Origin: Schizophyllum amplum
Lineage: Eukaryota > Basidiomycota > Agaricomycetes > Agaricales > Schizophyllaceae
DNA length: 64,000 nucleotides
Assembly: GCA_007026445.1 (NCBI GenBank)
Contig: VDMD01000040.1
Location: forward strand, 186,001-250,000
Direction: 5' to 3'
In this document: piece by piece, positions 22,357 through 33,437 of the stretch
How the letters are laid out: the number at the start of each line of letters is the position of its first letter
Numbering within the stretch: position 1 is the stretch's first letter
Translations under genes and position numbers: made by a program
The notes under the pieces: generated by a model
The model's input: the letters and a program-made list of their open reading frames with translations, nothing else
Told to the model about the DNA's origin: nothing
Databases searched by the model: none

Positions 22357-23795
22357 GCGGAGTCTTAGTGGAGAAGCTGAGCAGAAGCGCTTGAGGTGCG
22401 ATAGATAGTCGCTCTAGCCGGTCGTCAGACTCACAGCTGTGGTGGAGGTCAAGGCAACAAAAGGCAGGGCGGTGCGGAGAACGGCCGTCGAACGCCGGAC
22501 AGACCATTCATGCCCAAAAGGGAGAACAACGACAAAAGACGGCCGGTCCGTGTGCCGGTCCGCAGCCGGGACGGCTATATAAGGGCGTGCATTGATCCTT
22601 GCTCGCCAGAAAATCCCCTTCCTCCCTCGCACGCTGACTTCGCCGATTCGTTTATACCTCCCGAGAGGACGGGAGCTCCTCGTCATGCACTTCTTCGGAA
22701 GTAGATGTTGACGCCGTTCACCTGTCTTCAGCGTTCCGAGAGGGTTGGCGGTCGGGGAGTCAGCGGACGGCGGCGCACGTGTCACGGCACGCGCTACGTG
22801 TCGGGAGAGGCGGTGGATACTGAGCTCGCGCTGGCTCACAAGCACTTGTTTGGGTGGCAGCGTTGAGCCGTCCGCATGGCGGGGTCGTATTGGGGGTTCC
22901 GCAATGGCGGCTGTGCCACTAGATTCTGCACCGTGGGCGCGGGCGGGCCACGACCCTACCATTTGGCACGAAGACAGGACCTCACGGTCTGGTCTAGGGC
23001 CGATGAGTGGTCGATGGAGACGCCGGGTATCGCTACATCGCTGGGCTGCCCTCGGGCAGGCGTACGCGTCCGCTACCGGAGGGCCGACTCCCTCTGAAGA
23101 CGCGCAATTTTTTCCACCTCTTCCTCGAGACTTTCTCCTTTCTCTTTAAGTACTCGTGTAGTATACGATCGTGTAATCATGTTCAATGAGTCGGTCTATA
23201 GAATCCGGGCATGGTCATCGAGGGCAAAAGTAACGCGCTTCAGAGCAGCACAGATGCCTTCGTCGTGCTTCGCGTGGTTCATGATGGTGGGCAGCCCGCG
23301 CAGGTCACCCCAGGATCATCCGCGGCTGAATGAGTGTTCGCCCTCGTCTACTTGGCAGACACCAACCAGAACGAGGTTCTGCATGGCGATGTCAGTGAGC
23401 ACAGTTTGATTCATGAAGCAAGTACACCCACCTGGTAGTCGCCCGTCAGTGCGAGCCGAGTCAGGAGATCAGCTACTCGACCTTGCTTCCTAATACGGCT
23501 CCTGAAGCACAGCTTCATCTTCGCGGCCTTCCAGTCAATGACAGACTTCGGACAAAGAGTGAACATCGAACACGACAACAGATTCCATTCATCATCCACG
23601 TTACACGACGAACACACCAGCGATATATTGTACATTGGGCTCAACACGCGAAGTCCAGCTACTGGAAGACCTCAATGATGCGCCGCAGGGATACCAAAGC
23701 GCTCAACAGCGACCCAGCTCTCACGCTTCGTCCTACAACAATATTCGTCAGCCATCCATCCACTTTCCACACATACGCATACACATCGCAAAGAC
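22357..23795. other. Intergenic with possible gene fragment
   Basis: 1.4 kb between the F-box start and the mannosidase stop. A plus-strand TATA-like box (GGCTATATAAGGG, about 22571) is followed by no convincing reading frame. On the minus strand at about 23560-23340, two pieces joined by an intron (KMKLCFRSRIRKQGR... and NLVLVGVCQVDEGEHS) look like coding remnants of an unidentified gene. Open frames at 22.41-22.96 kb on both strands have no domain signature and look like chance frames in GC-rich DNA. Confidence 0.3.
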
Positions 23796-26700
23796 TCACT
23801 CCTTCGGCCTCGCCGCCTCCCCCACACCCACGCCCTCCAAGACCAATTTGACCGTCTTGAACTCGAAACCGCGGAAGTCGAGCTTCAGCTCCACGCCACC
23901 CCTCGCGCCGCGCACAATATCCAGAGTGCGCGACTCCTTGTGCGCTTCTTCCTCGAGAGAATTTGTCTCGAACGCCGCCGATACGGGAAGCGCGTCAGCG
24001 ATGCGCAGGACAGCGGACGCGTGCCCGCCGAACGCCTCGTACAGGCGGAGAATGACGGTGGTAGGGCCCTTAGAGGAGCTCTTGAACGCGTCGTCCTCGC
24101 CGCGCTTGACGGTCTCGAGGAACACGTTCGTCGCGTTCTCGACGACGAAAGGCGAGGACGCAGGTTTGAGGTCCAGGACCTTGAAGTTCGGCTCGATGTG
24201 ACGGACTGGGAGCGCGCGCGCGTTAGAATGTGCGGACGAGGAAGCTGTGATCGACGGCCCACTCACGATATAGAGGCGAGTTGAACAAGAAGCCGGCCAT
24301 GGGCACATCGGACTGGATAAAGTGGCCCTTGTGAGGCATCACCGCCCAAGAGAAGGAGTGTTTGCCTGTGTAAAGAAAATCGTTCAGAGAATGCGGCAGA
24401 GCATTGAAGTCGTAACTAACCTTGATCCTGCTCAGCGTCGGGAGCAGTAGGGGAGCGCAACAAGGAGATGCGCATCAGACTCCCAGTGCAGGAGAACCCG
24501 TACTTGGACTCCGAGAGAATAGCGACACCATATCCGAACTCGCTCAGGTCGGCGTACTGAGTAGCTCGTCAGTCTTCGCATCCTGCATTACATGAAGAAT
24601 GAACAAACCTTATGGCCGCAGACTTCGAACTATAGCACGAGGGTCAGCCAGCACTAGCTATGAAGAATGAGCCACGAACCTTCGCCATGTCCCAAGTCGT
24701 ATTCTTATGCGTCGGGCGCTGCACAAACCCGAACTGGGTCTCATACGTCGCCACATCACTCCGAATCGTAAGAGGCAGCTCAACTAGAACACAACCATCA
24801 TCAGCCAGCCAGCTCACTCGGACACGCTCACACCCGCCACATACACTTCAAGAACTCGTGCCTCTGGCGCCAGTCAACTCGCGCATCGAAGCGGAAGAAC
24901 GACCGCGAGTCGGCCTTCGTCGTAGCAGGCACAGCATCGAGGGAGATCTGTCCTCACATCAGCCATCTAAACTTCATGCGTGAGGTCGTGCCGCAACTCA
25001 CCTCCACCTCAATCTCGCTGTTGTCGTACTTGGTCGTGGCAACGACCGCCGCACGGATCGGGCCGCGGGACGAGATGCGCACGCTCTCGAACTTGAGCGG
25101 TATCGGAGCTTCGAGATGGTGTATCTCGACGTCTGCGAGTACCAGTCAGAAACGACGCCCGTAGCGCGATGTGGAAGTCTTACCCCACGCGTCCCAATAG
25201 TTCGGCCTATCATCGAACATGACGAGTCCGCCAGTAGCACCAGGAGGTATCAACTCGCGGCTGCAATGGAGTCAGTTGAGCAAGTCCTCCTCAAGGTGAC
25301 GCCACATATACTCACCCAAGCTGAACGTCCACCAAGCTCGTGATGCGTCCGTCGGCGATGGTGAGCTGAACACTCTCGTTGCGAAGCACGAAGTGATCAG
25401 ATCCATTGCTATACACTGAGGCGCAGATAAGCATGAGCTGAATGTTCCACGAAATGGATGGCGAAGGTCCCGCGCATTGAAACCCCAACTCACCAGACGC
25501 AGGCATGATCCTCTCCAGCCGCGGCGCAGCGCCCACCAGCGCAGCCCCGCTCGCCACCACATCGACCAGCGTGTACTCCTCCGACACATACTTCGGCGAG
25601 TAGCCGTCCTTCGGCGCATCTTCCTCCGTCACGCGCTGCGCGCCCTTGCCGCCGCCCATACCGGCCGGCACGCGCACCACCTCGCGACGCGGGAAGGGCG
25701 TCGTGTTGAGGGCGACGAGGTATCCCGCGCCCTTCGACCCCGTCTCCGCGACGCCAATGCCACCAATCCCTCCACCGATGCCACCAACTCCTCCACCGAT
25801 GCCCCCAATCCCTCCACCGGCGGCCTTGGACCCAGGCAGAAGAACAGACAGCGCGTCTTCCAGCATCTGCTTCCCATCCGACGTCACCTCGGCGTACAGC
25901 TTCTCCGCATCGTCGTAGACCATGCCGCTGTAAGGAGGGTCAGTCAGTCGTACAATCAAGGGTCAGTCTTACAATCATGCCGCGCCGAGAAAGAGAGGAC
26001 GGTGAGGTCTGATTCTCTGGCCGTCAAGGACTAATTCTCTGTCCGTCGAGGACTAATTCTCTGTCCGTCGAGGACCACTCCATCGAGGACCAGTCCTTCG
26101 AGGGCGAATCCCCCCGCCGTCCATTCATCTCAACTGCACGCCGCCCCATTCTCGCACATGAAAGAGGATCACGCACATGGCAGATCCAGGCAGAACATCA
26201 TGGAACTGGTTCAGCAAGACCTTCTCCCAGCACCTGTCGAGCGACTCCTTCGGATACTCGTAGGCGCTACCCTGCGAGGACGTGTACGAGCTACCACTCT
26301 GTGAGATGACTTTCTTGAGGGACGCCAGCGTAGCGAAGAACTAGCAGGTATGTCAGCATCGAACACCATGATTACCACGGCGCGCCACTAGCCACGACAG
26401 CAACCGCAGCAACCGCGAAACGCCCCCCCCTCCCCCTAGCCATAAAAGCAACCGCGGAACGCCCCCTCCCCCTCTCCTCTCCCCCCTCTCCTCCCTCCCT
26501 CTCCTCCCCCCCTCTCCTCCCCCCTCTCCTCCCTCTCCCCCTCCCTCCCCCTTCCTCCCCCCCTCCCCTCCCGCATCAAAATCTCCACAAAAAGCCTCCC
26601 ACACCAACCACCCACACCAACCAACCAACCTCCCCCCCAAAAAAAATCCCCCCCAAAAAAAATACCCCCCCAAAAAACCTCCCCCCCACACCAACCAACC

Positions 26701-29700
26701 ACCCACATCATAATCTCCACAAAAAGCCTCCCCCCAAAAAAAAACAACCACCCACATACCTCCACATCCCGCATCAAAATCTCCGAATGCCGATTCCCCC
26801 GCTTAATGCTCGCATGGCTCGTGTACGTCCCCCGGTGGAACTCGAGGTACAGCTCGCCGAGCCAGGTTGGGAGCTTGGCTCCGGCGATGGTGCCGGAGCC
26901 GGCGACGGGGTTGGTGCCGGAGCCGGCGAGGGGGATGGTGCCGGAGCCGGCGACGGGGTTGGAGCTGGAGCCGGAGCCGGCGAGAGGGTTGGCACCAGCA
27001 ACGGGGTTGGCACCGGCGACGGGGTTGGAGTTGGCACCAGCGACGGGGTTGGTGCCGGCGACAGAGCCGGAGCCAGCAGCAGAGTTGGTGCCAGCGACAC
27101 CCTCGCCAGCCCTCCCGCCGCCCACATACACCGAACCCTTGCTCCTCTCCGCCAGTTCGCGGAAGAACTCGTCGACGGTGCGGCCCTATGCAAACCCACT
27201 TTAGCCTCCTTCTACTGCGCAAGCAAGACAAAGTCTACTGCGCAAGCAAGACAAAGTCTACTGCGCAAGCAAGACAAAGTCCCTTGTCGTGCAAGACGAA
27301 GTCCTTGTCGTGCCGAGTACTTACCGTTACCAACTGCGGCACATCCCTATGCGTCCGCGCCAGCGCATTGATGCGGCGCAGGTTCTCGAGCATCTGAAGG
27401 AGGATCGGGGTGAGCGGATCAGGTGAGTGACGGATTGCGATACACCCAGGCGAGTGACGGATTGTGATACACGCAGGATACAAAACACAAAACCAACAAA
27501 CACACCTTATTCAACGGCCCCCCACCCCCATCCCCGTTGCCGAACGCCAGGAGCGACTGGTTCGAGGACTCGATGTTCTGTGGGAGGGGGGAGGGTCAGT
27601 ATGATGTTGGATGAGAGGGCAATCAGCGGGCATCCACACAAAGTAAAGGAAGGCATCAGGATAACTAGGATTATACATCGCTCAAGCTCCCGCAGGGAGT
27701 CACGATTGGTTGGTCATGAAGGTTTGCATCATGCGAGGGGCAGAGAACGACTGCTCACCTAGAGGATACAGACCGCGCCCGCGAATACGCCAGGGAGAAG
27801 GTCGCGAATGCGAAAGAGAAAACGAAACAGGTCAGCATGCGCTCCCCCGAAGCCAAGAAAAAACGGGAAATCGAAGCGAATCAGAAAATGGGACACGTGT
27901 GATCATGCTCCGTAGGAGCTCACATAGAATACTGAGCATAAACATCATACTGCACAACGCCATGTTGAAGGTCATGCGAGACCGACGCCAATGGTCGCGC
28001 GAGACCGACACTGAAGGTCATGCGAGACCAACGCTAACGGTCGCGCGAAACCAGCGCTGAAGGCCGAAGCTCACCTATAACAAAAAAAAACGTCAGCAAA
28101 CCCTAGTCCAGTCCAACTCGGACACCCAGGTCCAACTCGGACATCCAAGTCCAACTCGCCCGCAGGCGAAGCAAAGGCCAACTCGGACACCCACAACCAA
28201 ATCGCCCGCAGGCGGAGAAAACAAAGGAAAAGGACCAAAAAAATCAGATGACACGCTAATTCAAGCGTAGCCTTCATTCCCTCACGAGGACGACACCTTC
28301 GAGAGTTCCCTCACGAGGACGGTGCCTTCGAGAGTTCGCTCGCGAGGACGGTGCCTTCGAGAGTTCGCTCGCGAGGACGGTGCCTTCGAGAGTTCGCTCG
28401 CGAGGACGGTGCCTCCGAGAGTTCCCTCGCGAGGACGGTGCCTTCGAGAGTTCGCTCACGAGGACGCGACCGCGCCTCCGAGAGTCAGAAGTCATGGCAT
28501 ATGGTTTGCATCATAGTAGGACGGGGCCCGCGAAGGGAGAAGAAAAGGAGGAAGGAGAGTGAAGGAGGGTGAGGAGGGAGGTGAAGAGATCAACGCGAGG
28601 AGGATGAAGAAGGAAAGGGGAAAGGGGGAAAGGGGAACGGGGCGAAAGGCGACAAGAACGAAGAGATCAATTCGACAAGAACGAAGAGATCAATTCGACG
28701 ACGAGAGATCGATTCGACGACGAGAGATCAACTCGAAGACGAGAGTGAAATGAGCACAAAGAAGTGAACTAAGAACACAACCAAACACCCAAACACACAC
28801 CTTATGCCCCCGAATCCCCTTATTCACATCCCCCACCGTCGCCTGCGCGGTGTACGTGTCGACTGTGCAAGGATTTTCGGTAAGCCGCGCTTGTCGTCAA
28901 ACCACGCCCCTCCCCGCCCTTCCCCCTCCCCCTAGCCCCTCTCCAACCCAACATAACCCCGCCCCTCTGCTCCCAACATAAAAAAACACCTCCCCCTCCC
29001 CCCCTCCCACGCCCAACCCTCCCCCTCTCCCCCCCCCCACCCTTTCTACCAAACACCAAAAAAAACCATCCCCCCCCAACCCTCCCCCTAGCCCCCTTTC
29101 CACCCCTCCCAACATAAAAAAACACCCGCCCTTCCCCCTCTCCCCCTAGCCCTCCCCTTGTCCCCCTCCCCAAAACCCCACATCCCCATCCCAACATAAA
29201 AAAACCCCTTGTCCCTCCCCATAAACCCTTCCCCAAACCCCCCCCCCCCAAACCCATATAATCAACGGACAATACAATCACCGCCCAAAAAACACCAAAA
29301 ACATCAAACCCCCCCCCCCGCCCCCCCAAACACTCACCCGGCGTCATATGACACAACACCCGCGTCCCATCGATCCCCGCCCAGTTGAACGTCGTGTGCG
29401 GGAAGGTGTTGCTAGTTAGTTTGGGTGTTAGCGTGTGTTAGTGTGGTTTTTCTTTGGGTGCGAAGGGTTGGGGGTGTTAGTTTGGGGGGGTGGCTTTTTT
29501 TTGGGGGGAAAGGGGGGGAGGGGTTAGTATGTGGTGGGATGGGTGGGAGGGGACGGGTATGGGGGGGTGTTTGAGAGGGGAGGGAAAGGGGGGGAGGGAG
29601 GGGCGAGAGAAGGGGTAGTGTGGGAGGAGGGGGGGGCGAGAAAGGGGGGAGCGAGGAGCGAGAAAGGTGGGAGCGAGGGACGAACTCACATATTATTCCA

Positions 29701-32700
29701 GCTCAACTTCTGCGTAAAGAACCACTTCATGCCCGCGCTGCGGAGGATCTGTGGGGCGGTTTACGTCAGCTAAACGGTCCTCCATCTCGCCACGTTATCC
29801 TCCATCCTCGCCAGACACTCTCCACCTCGCCTCCCCCCCTCCCCAACCCCTTCACTCCCACCCCCTTCCACCCCTCCATCTCGCCAGCCTACGCCCCCGT
29901 CCTCGCCAGACCCTCCCACCTCTTTCCACCCTTCTCCTTAGCTCCCCCCCCAACCCTTCCCCCTTCTCTCCTTCACCCTCCAACACACCCTTCACTCCCC
30001 AACCCATATAACAAAGAAAAAAAAAAGGAACGTAACGGGCGAACACCTCCACCCAACACTCACCTGCGGCAACTGCCCACTCAGCCCAAACGTGTCCGGT
30101 AACCAGGCCGTCTCGCAGTACGCGCCCAGGCGGGAGGCGAAGTATCTGGTGTTGGGGTGGGTGAGGGTGGGTTAGTTGATGTGGGGAAGGGAAGGGAAGG
30201 GGGTTAGTTGAAGTTTAGTCAATAGGCCGTCGCGTGTTAGTATACGGGCGAGGTAGCGTCAGTAGCGAATTCAAGCAAGTCGACAGGTCGCGTTTGAAAC
30301 AACTCGACAGGTCGCGTTCAAAACAACTCCTCTCACCCACCCCCAAACCCCCTTCCCCATCCCCTCCATCCCTCTTTTTAAAACCCCAAACCCCTTCCCC
30401 ATCCCCCTTCCTCACCCCTCTTCCCCCTTCCTCCCCCTTCCCCTTCCCCCCCCCCCCCCCCCTTCCCAAACTGCCTCCCTTCCCACCCCCCCCTTCCCCT
30501 TCCCCTTAACCCCCCAAACCCAAACACCCTTCTCTCCCTTCCCCTCACACCAAAAAATCCCTTTCACCCCCTTCCTCACCCCTCATCCCCCCCCCCCCCT
30601 CCCTTCCCCTTTCTCAACTCCCCCCCCTCTTCCCCCAAAACCCCTCTTCCCTAAACATCCCCCCACCCAAACACCCCCCCAAACCCCTTTACAGAGAACC
30701 CTAACTCACCTCTGCCCAACCACCACCTGCCTCACCATCGCCTCCCCGCTCGGCATGTTCCCGTCGTGCTCGACCCAGGCGCCGCCGATGGGGAGGAAGG
30801 AGTGCTGCGATTGGTGGTGTTTCAGTATACAGGGGGGGGAGGGGTTAGGTGTTTATTTGGGTTAGTTTTTAATTTTTGGGTTAGTGGTTTGTTAAAATTA
30901 AGATATAGAGAGAGGGCGGGGAGAAGGGGAAGGGTGGGTGGTTAGGTGAGTAAGGGGAAAGGAGGAGGAGGGGGGAGGGTAAAGGGGGGAAAGGGGAAGG
31001 GGAAGGGGAAGAGGGGGGGAGGGAGGGGAGAAGGGAAAAGGGGAAGGGGGGGGGGAGGGGAAGGGGAAGGGAAAGGGGTAGGGGGAGGGGAAGGGGAAGA
31101 GGGGGAGGTGAATGTGGTTTTCGGATAAAAGGGGAATGGGGTTTCGGATAAAAGACGCCGGGACAAAAAAAAACCCCTCACACCACCCAAAAACACAAAC
31201 ACTCACCTCCTTCACCTTCTCCCTAATCCTCTCAAACAACGTCGGATACAGCTCCTCGCACCATTTCCATTGTTGGGCCTGTGGGTGATGACATTTAGTT
31301 CAAGATAGCGCGTGGGGGAAGGGGGGGGGGGTTAGTGTCGGACGTTAATTACATTCATGAGGTGTTAGTGGTTGTGTGTGGGGGGAGGGAGGGAAGGATA
31401 GGGGGAGGGAAGGGAAGGGAGGGGAGGGAGGGCGATCAGAACCCAACCCAAAGCCCGCCACTCATTTATCTAACCCGCCACTCATCCATCCAACCCGCCA
31501 CTCATCCATCTAACCCGCCACTCATCCATCCAACCCGCCACTCATCCATCTAACCCGCCACTCATCCATCTAACCCGCCACTCATTTATCTAACCCGCCA
31601 CTCACCTGGCTGGCGACGAACCGGTGCTCGGGGTAGCGCTCTGCGAGGTCGATCTGGGTGGACCTTGAGGGGTTGGGGGTTAGCGGGGGGAGGAGGGAGG
31701 AGGGAGGAGGAGGGAGGAGGAGGGAGGAGGAGGAGGGAGGAGGGAGGAGGAGGGCGTGGAAGGTGGTGGTAAGAGGGGATGGAGAGGTATACAGAACGCG
31801 CAGGTATGAGGGGGACGATACGCGACACGCCGCGAGCGTCGACACGAAGGGATGGGGCGTCGACACGAAGGGATGGGGCGTCGACACGAAAGGGTGGGGC
31901 GTGGAGTATGCGCGACGGGATGGGGCGTGGATGCGTGACGGGATAGGGAGAGTATGCGCGACAGAATAGGGCGTGGAGTACGAGCGCGCACTCACCAGCT
32001 CCTCGCGACCTTTTGCTGCGTGGCCGAGTAGGGCCAGAGCCAGGCGGTGTCGATGTGGCAGTTGCCGATGGGCCAGATGGAGCCCGGGGGTGGGGGGCGG
32101 TGGGGGACTGGGGGAGGGGAGTTAGCGGATGGGATATGAAGCTTAAAGGAGGGTTACCTTGCCCAACTCTGGATACACCTCCTCCGGGTCGTCGACGTTG
32201 ATGCCGCCGAACATGGTGGTGCGTGCGAGGTGGCGGGCGTCGGCGATGACGGTGGCGAGGTCTTCGTGTGTGCCCATGCGCGCGCGGTCAAAGATGTTGA
32301 TGATCGCGTTCGCGGCTGTGAGCGCGTCGTTCTGGGCTGTGGTGTTGCCCGGGAGAGTTTGGACGAGCTGGGAGGGCATGTGAGTACTGATAATGCAAGG
32401 CTAGATCGCACCCACACACCTGCTTCAGCGCCTCAAAGTCCCACAACAAGCGCCAAGCGTCCTGGTTGGGGACGACGAGGTCTGCTGCGTTGAGCGAAAA
32501 GTAGCGGTTCATGTCGGGGGGCTCGATGGTGTCCCCGTTCCAGGGGACGCCGAACATGCCGTTGCAGGTGACTTCGATGACGACCGTGTGCGCGCCCTTG
32601 GCCCAGGCGGCGGGGGGGATGATGTAGTCGACGCGGCGCTCGCGGGCGCCGCCGCCGGTGATGCCCTGGAGCGGTGTCCCCGCGGGGATCCCGCGCACGT

Positions 32701-33125
32701 CGTCCTCGGCGGCGAACACCATGGCTTCGCAGTCTGGGTCGAATTCAACTGCAGACGTGTTAGCTGGGGCATAAGAGAGGCGGTGGTCACGCACGCTGGA
32801 CACGCTCCTCATCGCGGTACTCGGCCGGGAGCTCAATCTCGACCACAAACCAGTGGTTGCTCCAGCTCGGCCCGTACCGGTCACCCTTCTTCGCCGGCTT
32901 GAACTCGTCAATGTGCGCCATTGCCTCCGCGTACGAGGGCTTGGTGAGCCCGGGCGCGGACCACGACTTGAGCCGGACGAGGTCGTCGCGGTTCACCTTG
33001 TACAGCGCGCTGCTCAGGTTGTGGCCCGCATAGTGTCCGCCCGTAAAGTAGTCGAGCCGGTTCTGCGTCAGGCTCTTGATCCATTTGTTCCCCGCGTCCA
33101 GCGAAAGACTCGGATAGTTCGCCAT
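23796..33125 (-). CDS. Alpha-mannosidase, glycoside hydrolase family 38 (vacuolar AMS1 type)
   Basis: Hydrolyses alpha-mannosyl residues of free oligosaccharides; the yeast relative acts in the vacuole. The start [15 protein letters not shown] at 33125 and the lack of a signal peptide fit a cytoplasm-to-vacuole enzyme. Ordered GH38 blocks are visible: [10 protein letters not shown] (about 32060-32030, zinc-binding His/Asp), [15 protein letters not shown] (about 30105-30060, nucleophile Asp), [17 protein letters not shown] (29390-29340), [19 protein letters not shown] (about 26860), [14 protein letters not shown] (about 26210, zinc-binding His), [16 protein letters not shown] (25420), and C-terminal beta domains ending at 23796. 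The gene spans 9.3 kb because several introns are swollen by C/G-rich tracts and minisatellites. Two exons carry in-frame repeats: a 60-residue Ala/Gly/Pro/Asn-rich array just before LPTWLGELY (26870-27110) and a GGI/GGV array (25755-25825). All recognised blocks remain open, so it is probably functional. Confidence 0.88.
25755..25825 (-). repeat. In-frame 21-bp repeat in a mannosidase exon
   Basis: About three units of 21 bases encode [14 protein letters not shown] inside the mannosidase, after [13 protein letters not shown]. The unit length is a multiple of three and the reading frame stays open. Confidence 0.75.
26421..26760. repeat. C-rich (plus) / G-rich (transcript) intron tract
   Basis: A mannosidase intron made almost wholly of C, T and A on the plus strand, with long CCCCC runs and repeats such as CACCAACCAACC. 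The transcript strand is correspondingly G-rich. Confidence 0.8.
26870..27110 (-). repeat. In-frame degenerate 18/24/30-bp array in a mannosidase exon
   Basis: Ten or so variants of a unit related to GGCGACGGGGTTGGTGCC, with lengths of 18, 24 or 30 bases. On the coding strand they encode [19 protein letters not shown]-type repeats. All length steps are multiples of three, so the flanking GH38 blocks stay in frame. Confidence 0.75.
27215..27310. repeat. 23-bp intronic minisatellite
   Basis: Three perfect tandem copies of a 23-base unit (TACTGCGCAAGCAAGAC plus AAAGTC) and a degenerate fourth, inside a mannosidase intron of about 135 bases. The unit is not a multiple of three. Confidence 0.85.
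27960..28490. repeat. Three successive intronic minisatellites (last one 29-bp x about 7)
   Basis: Within one mannosidase intron of about 1.2 kb: a CATGCGAGACCGAC-type repeat (27970-28060), a 19-base GTCCAACTCGGACACCCAG repeat (28100-28200), then about seven 29-base units containing GAGGACGGTGCCTTCGAGAG (28285-28480). The units are direct and uninterrupted, without unique spacers. Confidence 0.85.
28890..31140. repeat. Purine/pyrimidine-asymmetric intron tracts of the mannosidase gene
   Basis: Successive introns are dominated by one-strand homopurine or homopyrimidine sequence: C-rich at 28890-29340, G-rich at 29440-29690, C/T-rich at 29800-30010, C-rich at 30310-30710 and G/A-rich at 30900-31130. 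The short exons between them encode recognisable GH38 blocks, so these tracts are intronic. Confidence 0.85.
31445..31610. repeat. 20-bp intronic minisatellite
   Basis: About eight tandem copies of TAACCCGCCACTCATCCATC, with a few TTTATC variants, in a mannosidase intron that ends against the exon encoding [15 protein letters not shown]. Confidence 0.9.
31680..31965. repeat. GGA tract and 21-bp repeat in a mannosidase intron
   Basis: A GGAGGA-rich tract (31685-31755) followed by three to four copies of GTCGACACGAAGGGATGGGGC and shorter variants (31825-31960). Confidence 0.75.
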
Positions 33126-33355
33126 CGTCGTTCAGGACAACCACCGTGACGACGCGTGCTGTGACGTCACATGTTCGACTTGCACCCCGTCCTCGAACAT
33201 TCGCCTCTTCGCACTCTCGCACGTATACCCATCGCACTCTCGCACGTATACCCATCGCACTCTCGCACGCATAATCACTCCAGTCTTCGAGCACAAGCAA
33301 GGAACATCATCCCTCATTCCCCTCTCAACATGCACCCCTGTTGAGTGCGTACACC
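33126..33355. other. Mannosidase 5' flank
   Basis: 230 bases between the mannosidase start and the tRNA. It holds three tandem copies of a 20-base unit containing ATCGCACTCTCGCACG (about 33205-33270), so even the promoter region carries a minisatellite. Confidence 0.6.
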
Positions 33356-33437
33356 ATCCCGCTAGCTCAGTGGTAGAGCGTGTCACTAGTATATATGCAT
33401 CATGACAAGGTCAGTCGTTCAAGTCGGCTGTGGGGAA
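33356..33437 (+). tRNA. tRNA-Thr (anticodon AGT) with a 10-nt intron
   Basis: A complete cloverleaf can be drawn: D-arm GCTC/GAGC with loop AGTGGTA, anticodon stem TGTCA (33381-33385) / TGACA (33403-33407), variable region AGGTC, and T-arm AGTCG / CGGCT with loop TTCAAGT. Removing a 10-base intron (33392-33401) between positions 37 and 38 leaves the loop CTAGTAA, giving anticodon AGT (Thr). The A and B box regions are intact. The acceptor stem ATCCCGC / GTGGGGA has an A-A mismatch at the end pair and two G-T wobbles, so slight decay is possible. No CCA is encoded, as expected for a nuclear gene. It is transcribed away from the mannosidase start. Confidence 0.82.

Noticed and set aside
22414..23149. 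Overlapping frames of 182 (minus) and 134 (plus) codons
   Set aside because: GC-rich chance frames on both strands without domain, splice or neighbour support.
28285..28480. CRISPR-like array of about 29-bp repeats
   Set aside because: Units are directly adjacent with no unique spacers, lie in a eukaryotic intron, and no cas genes exist here.
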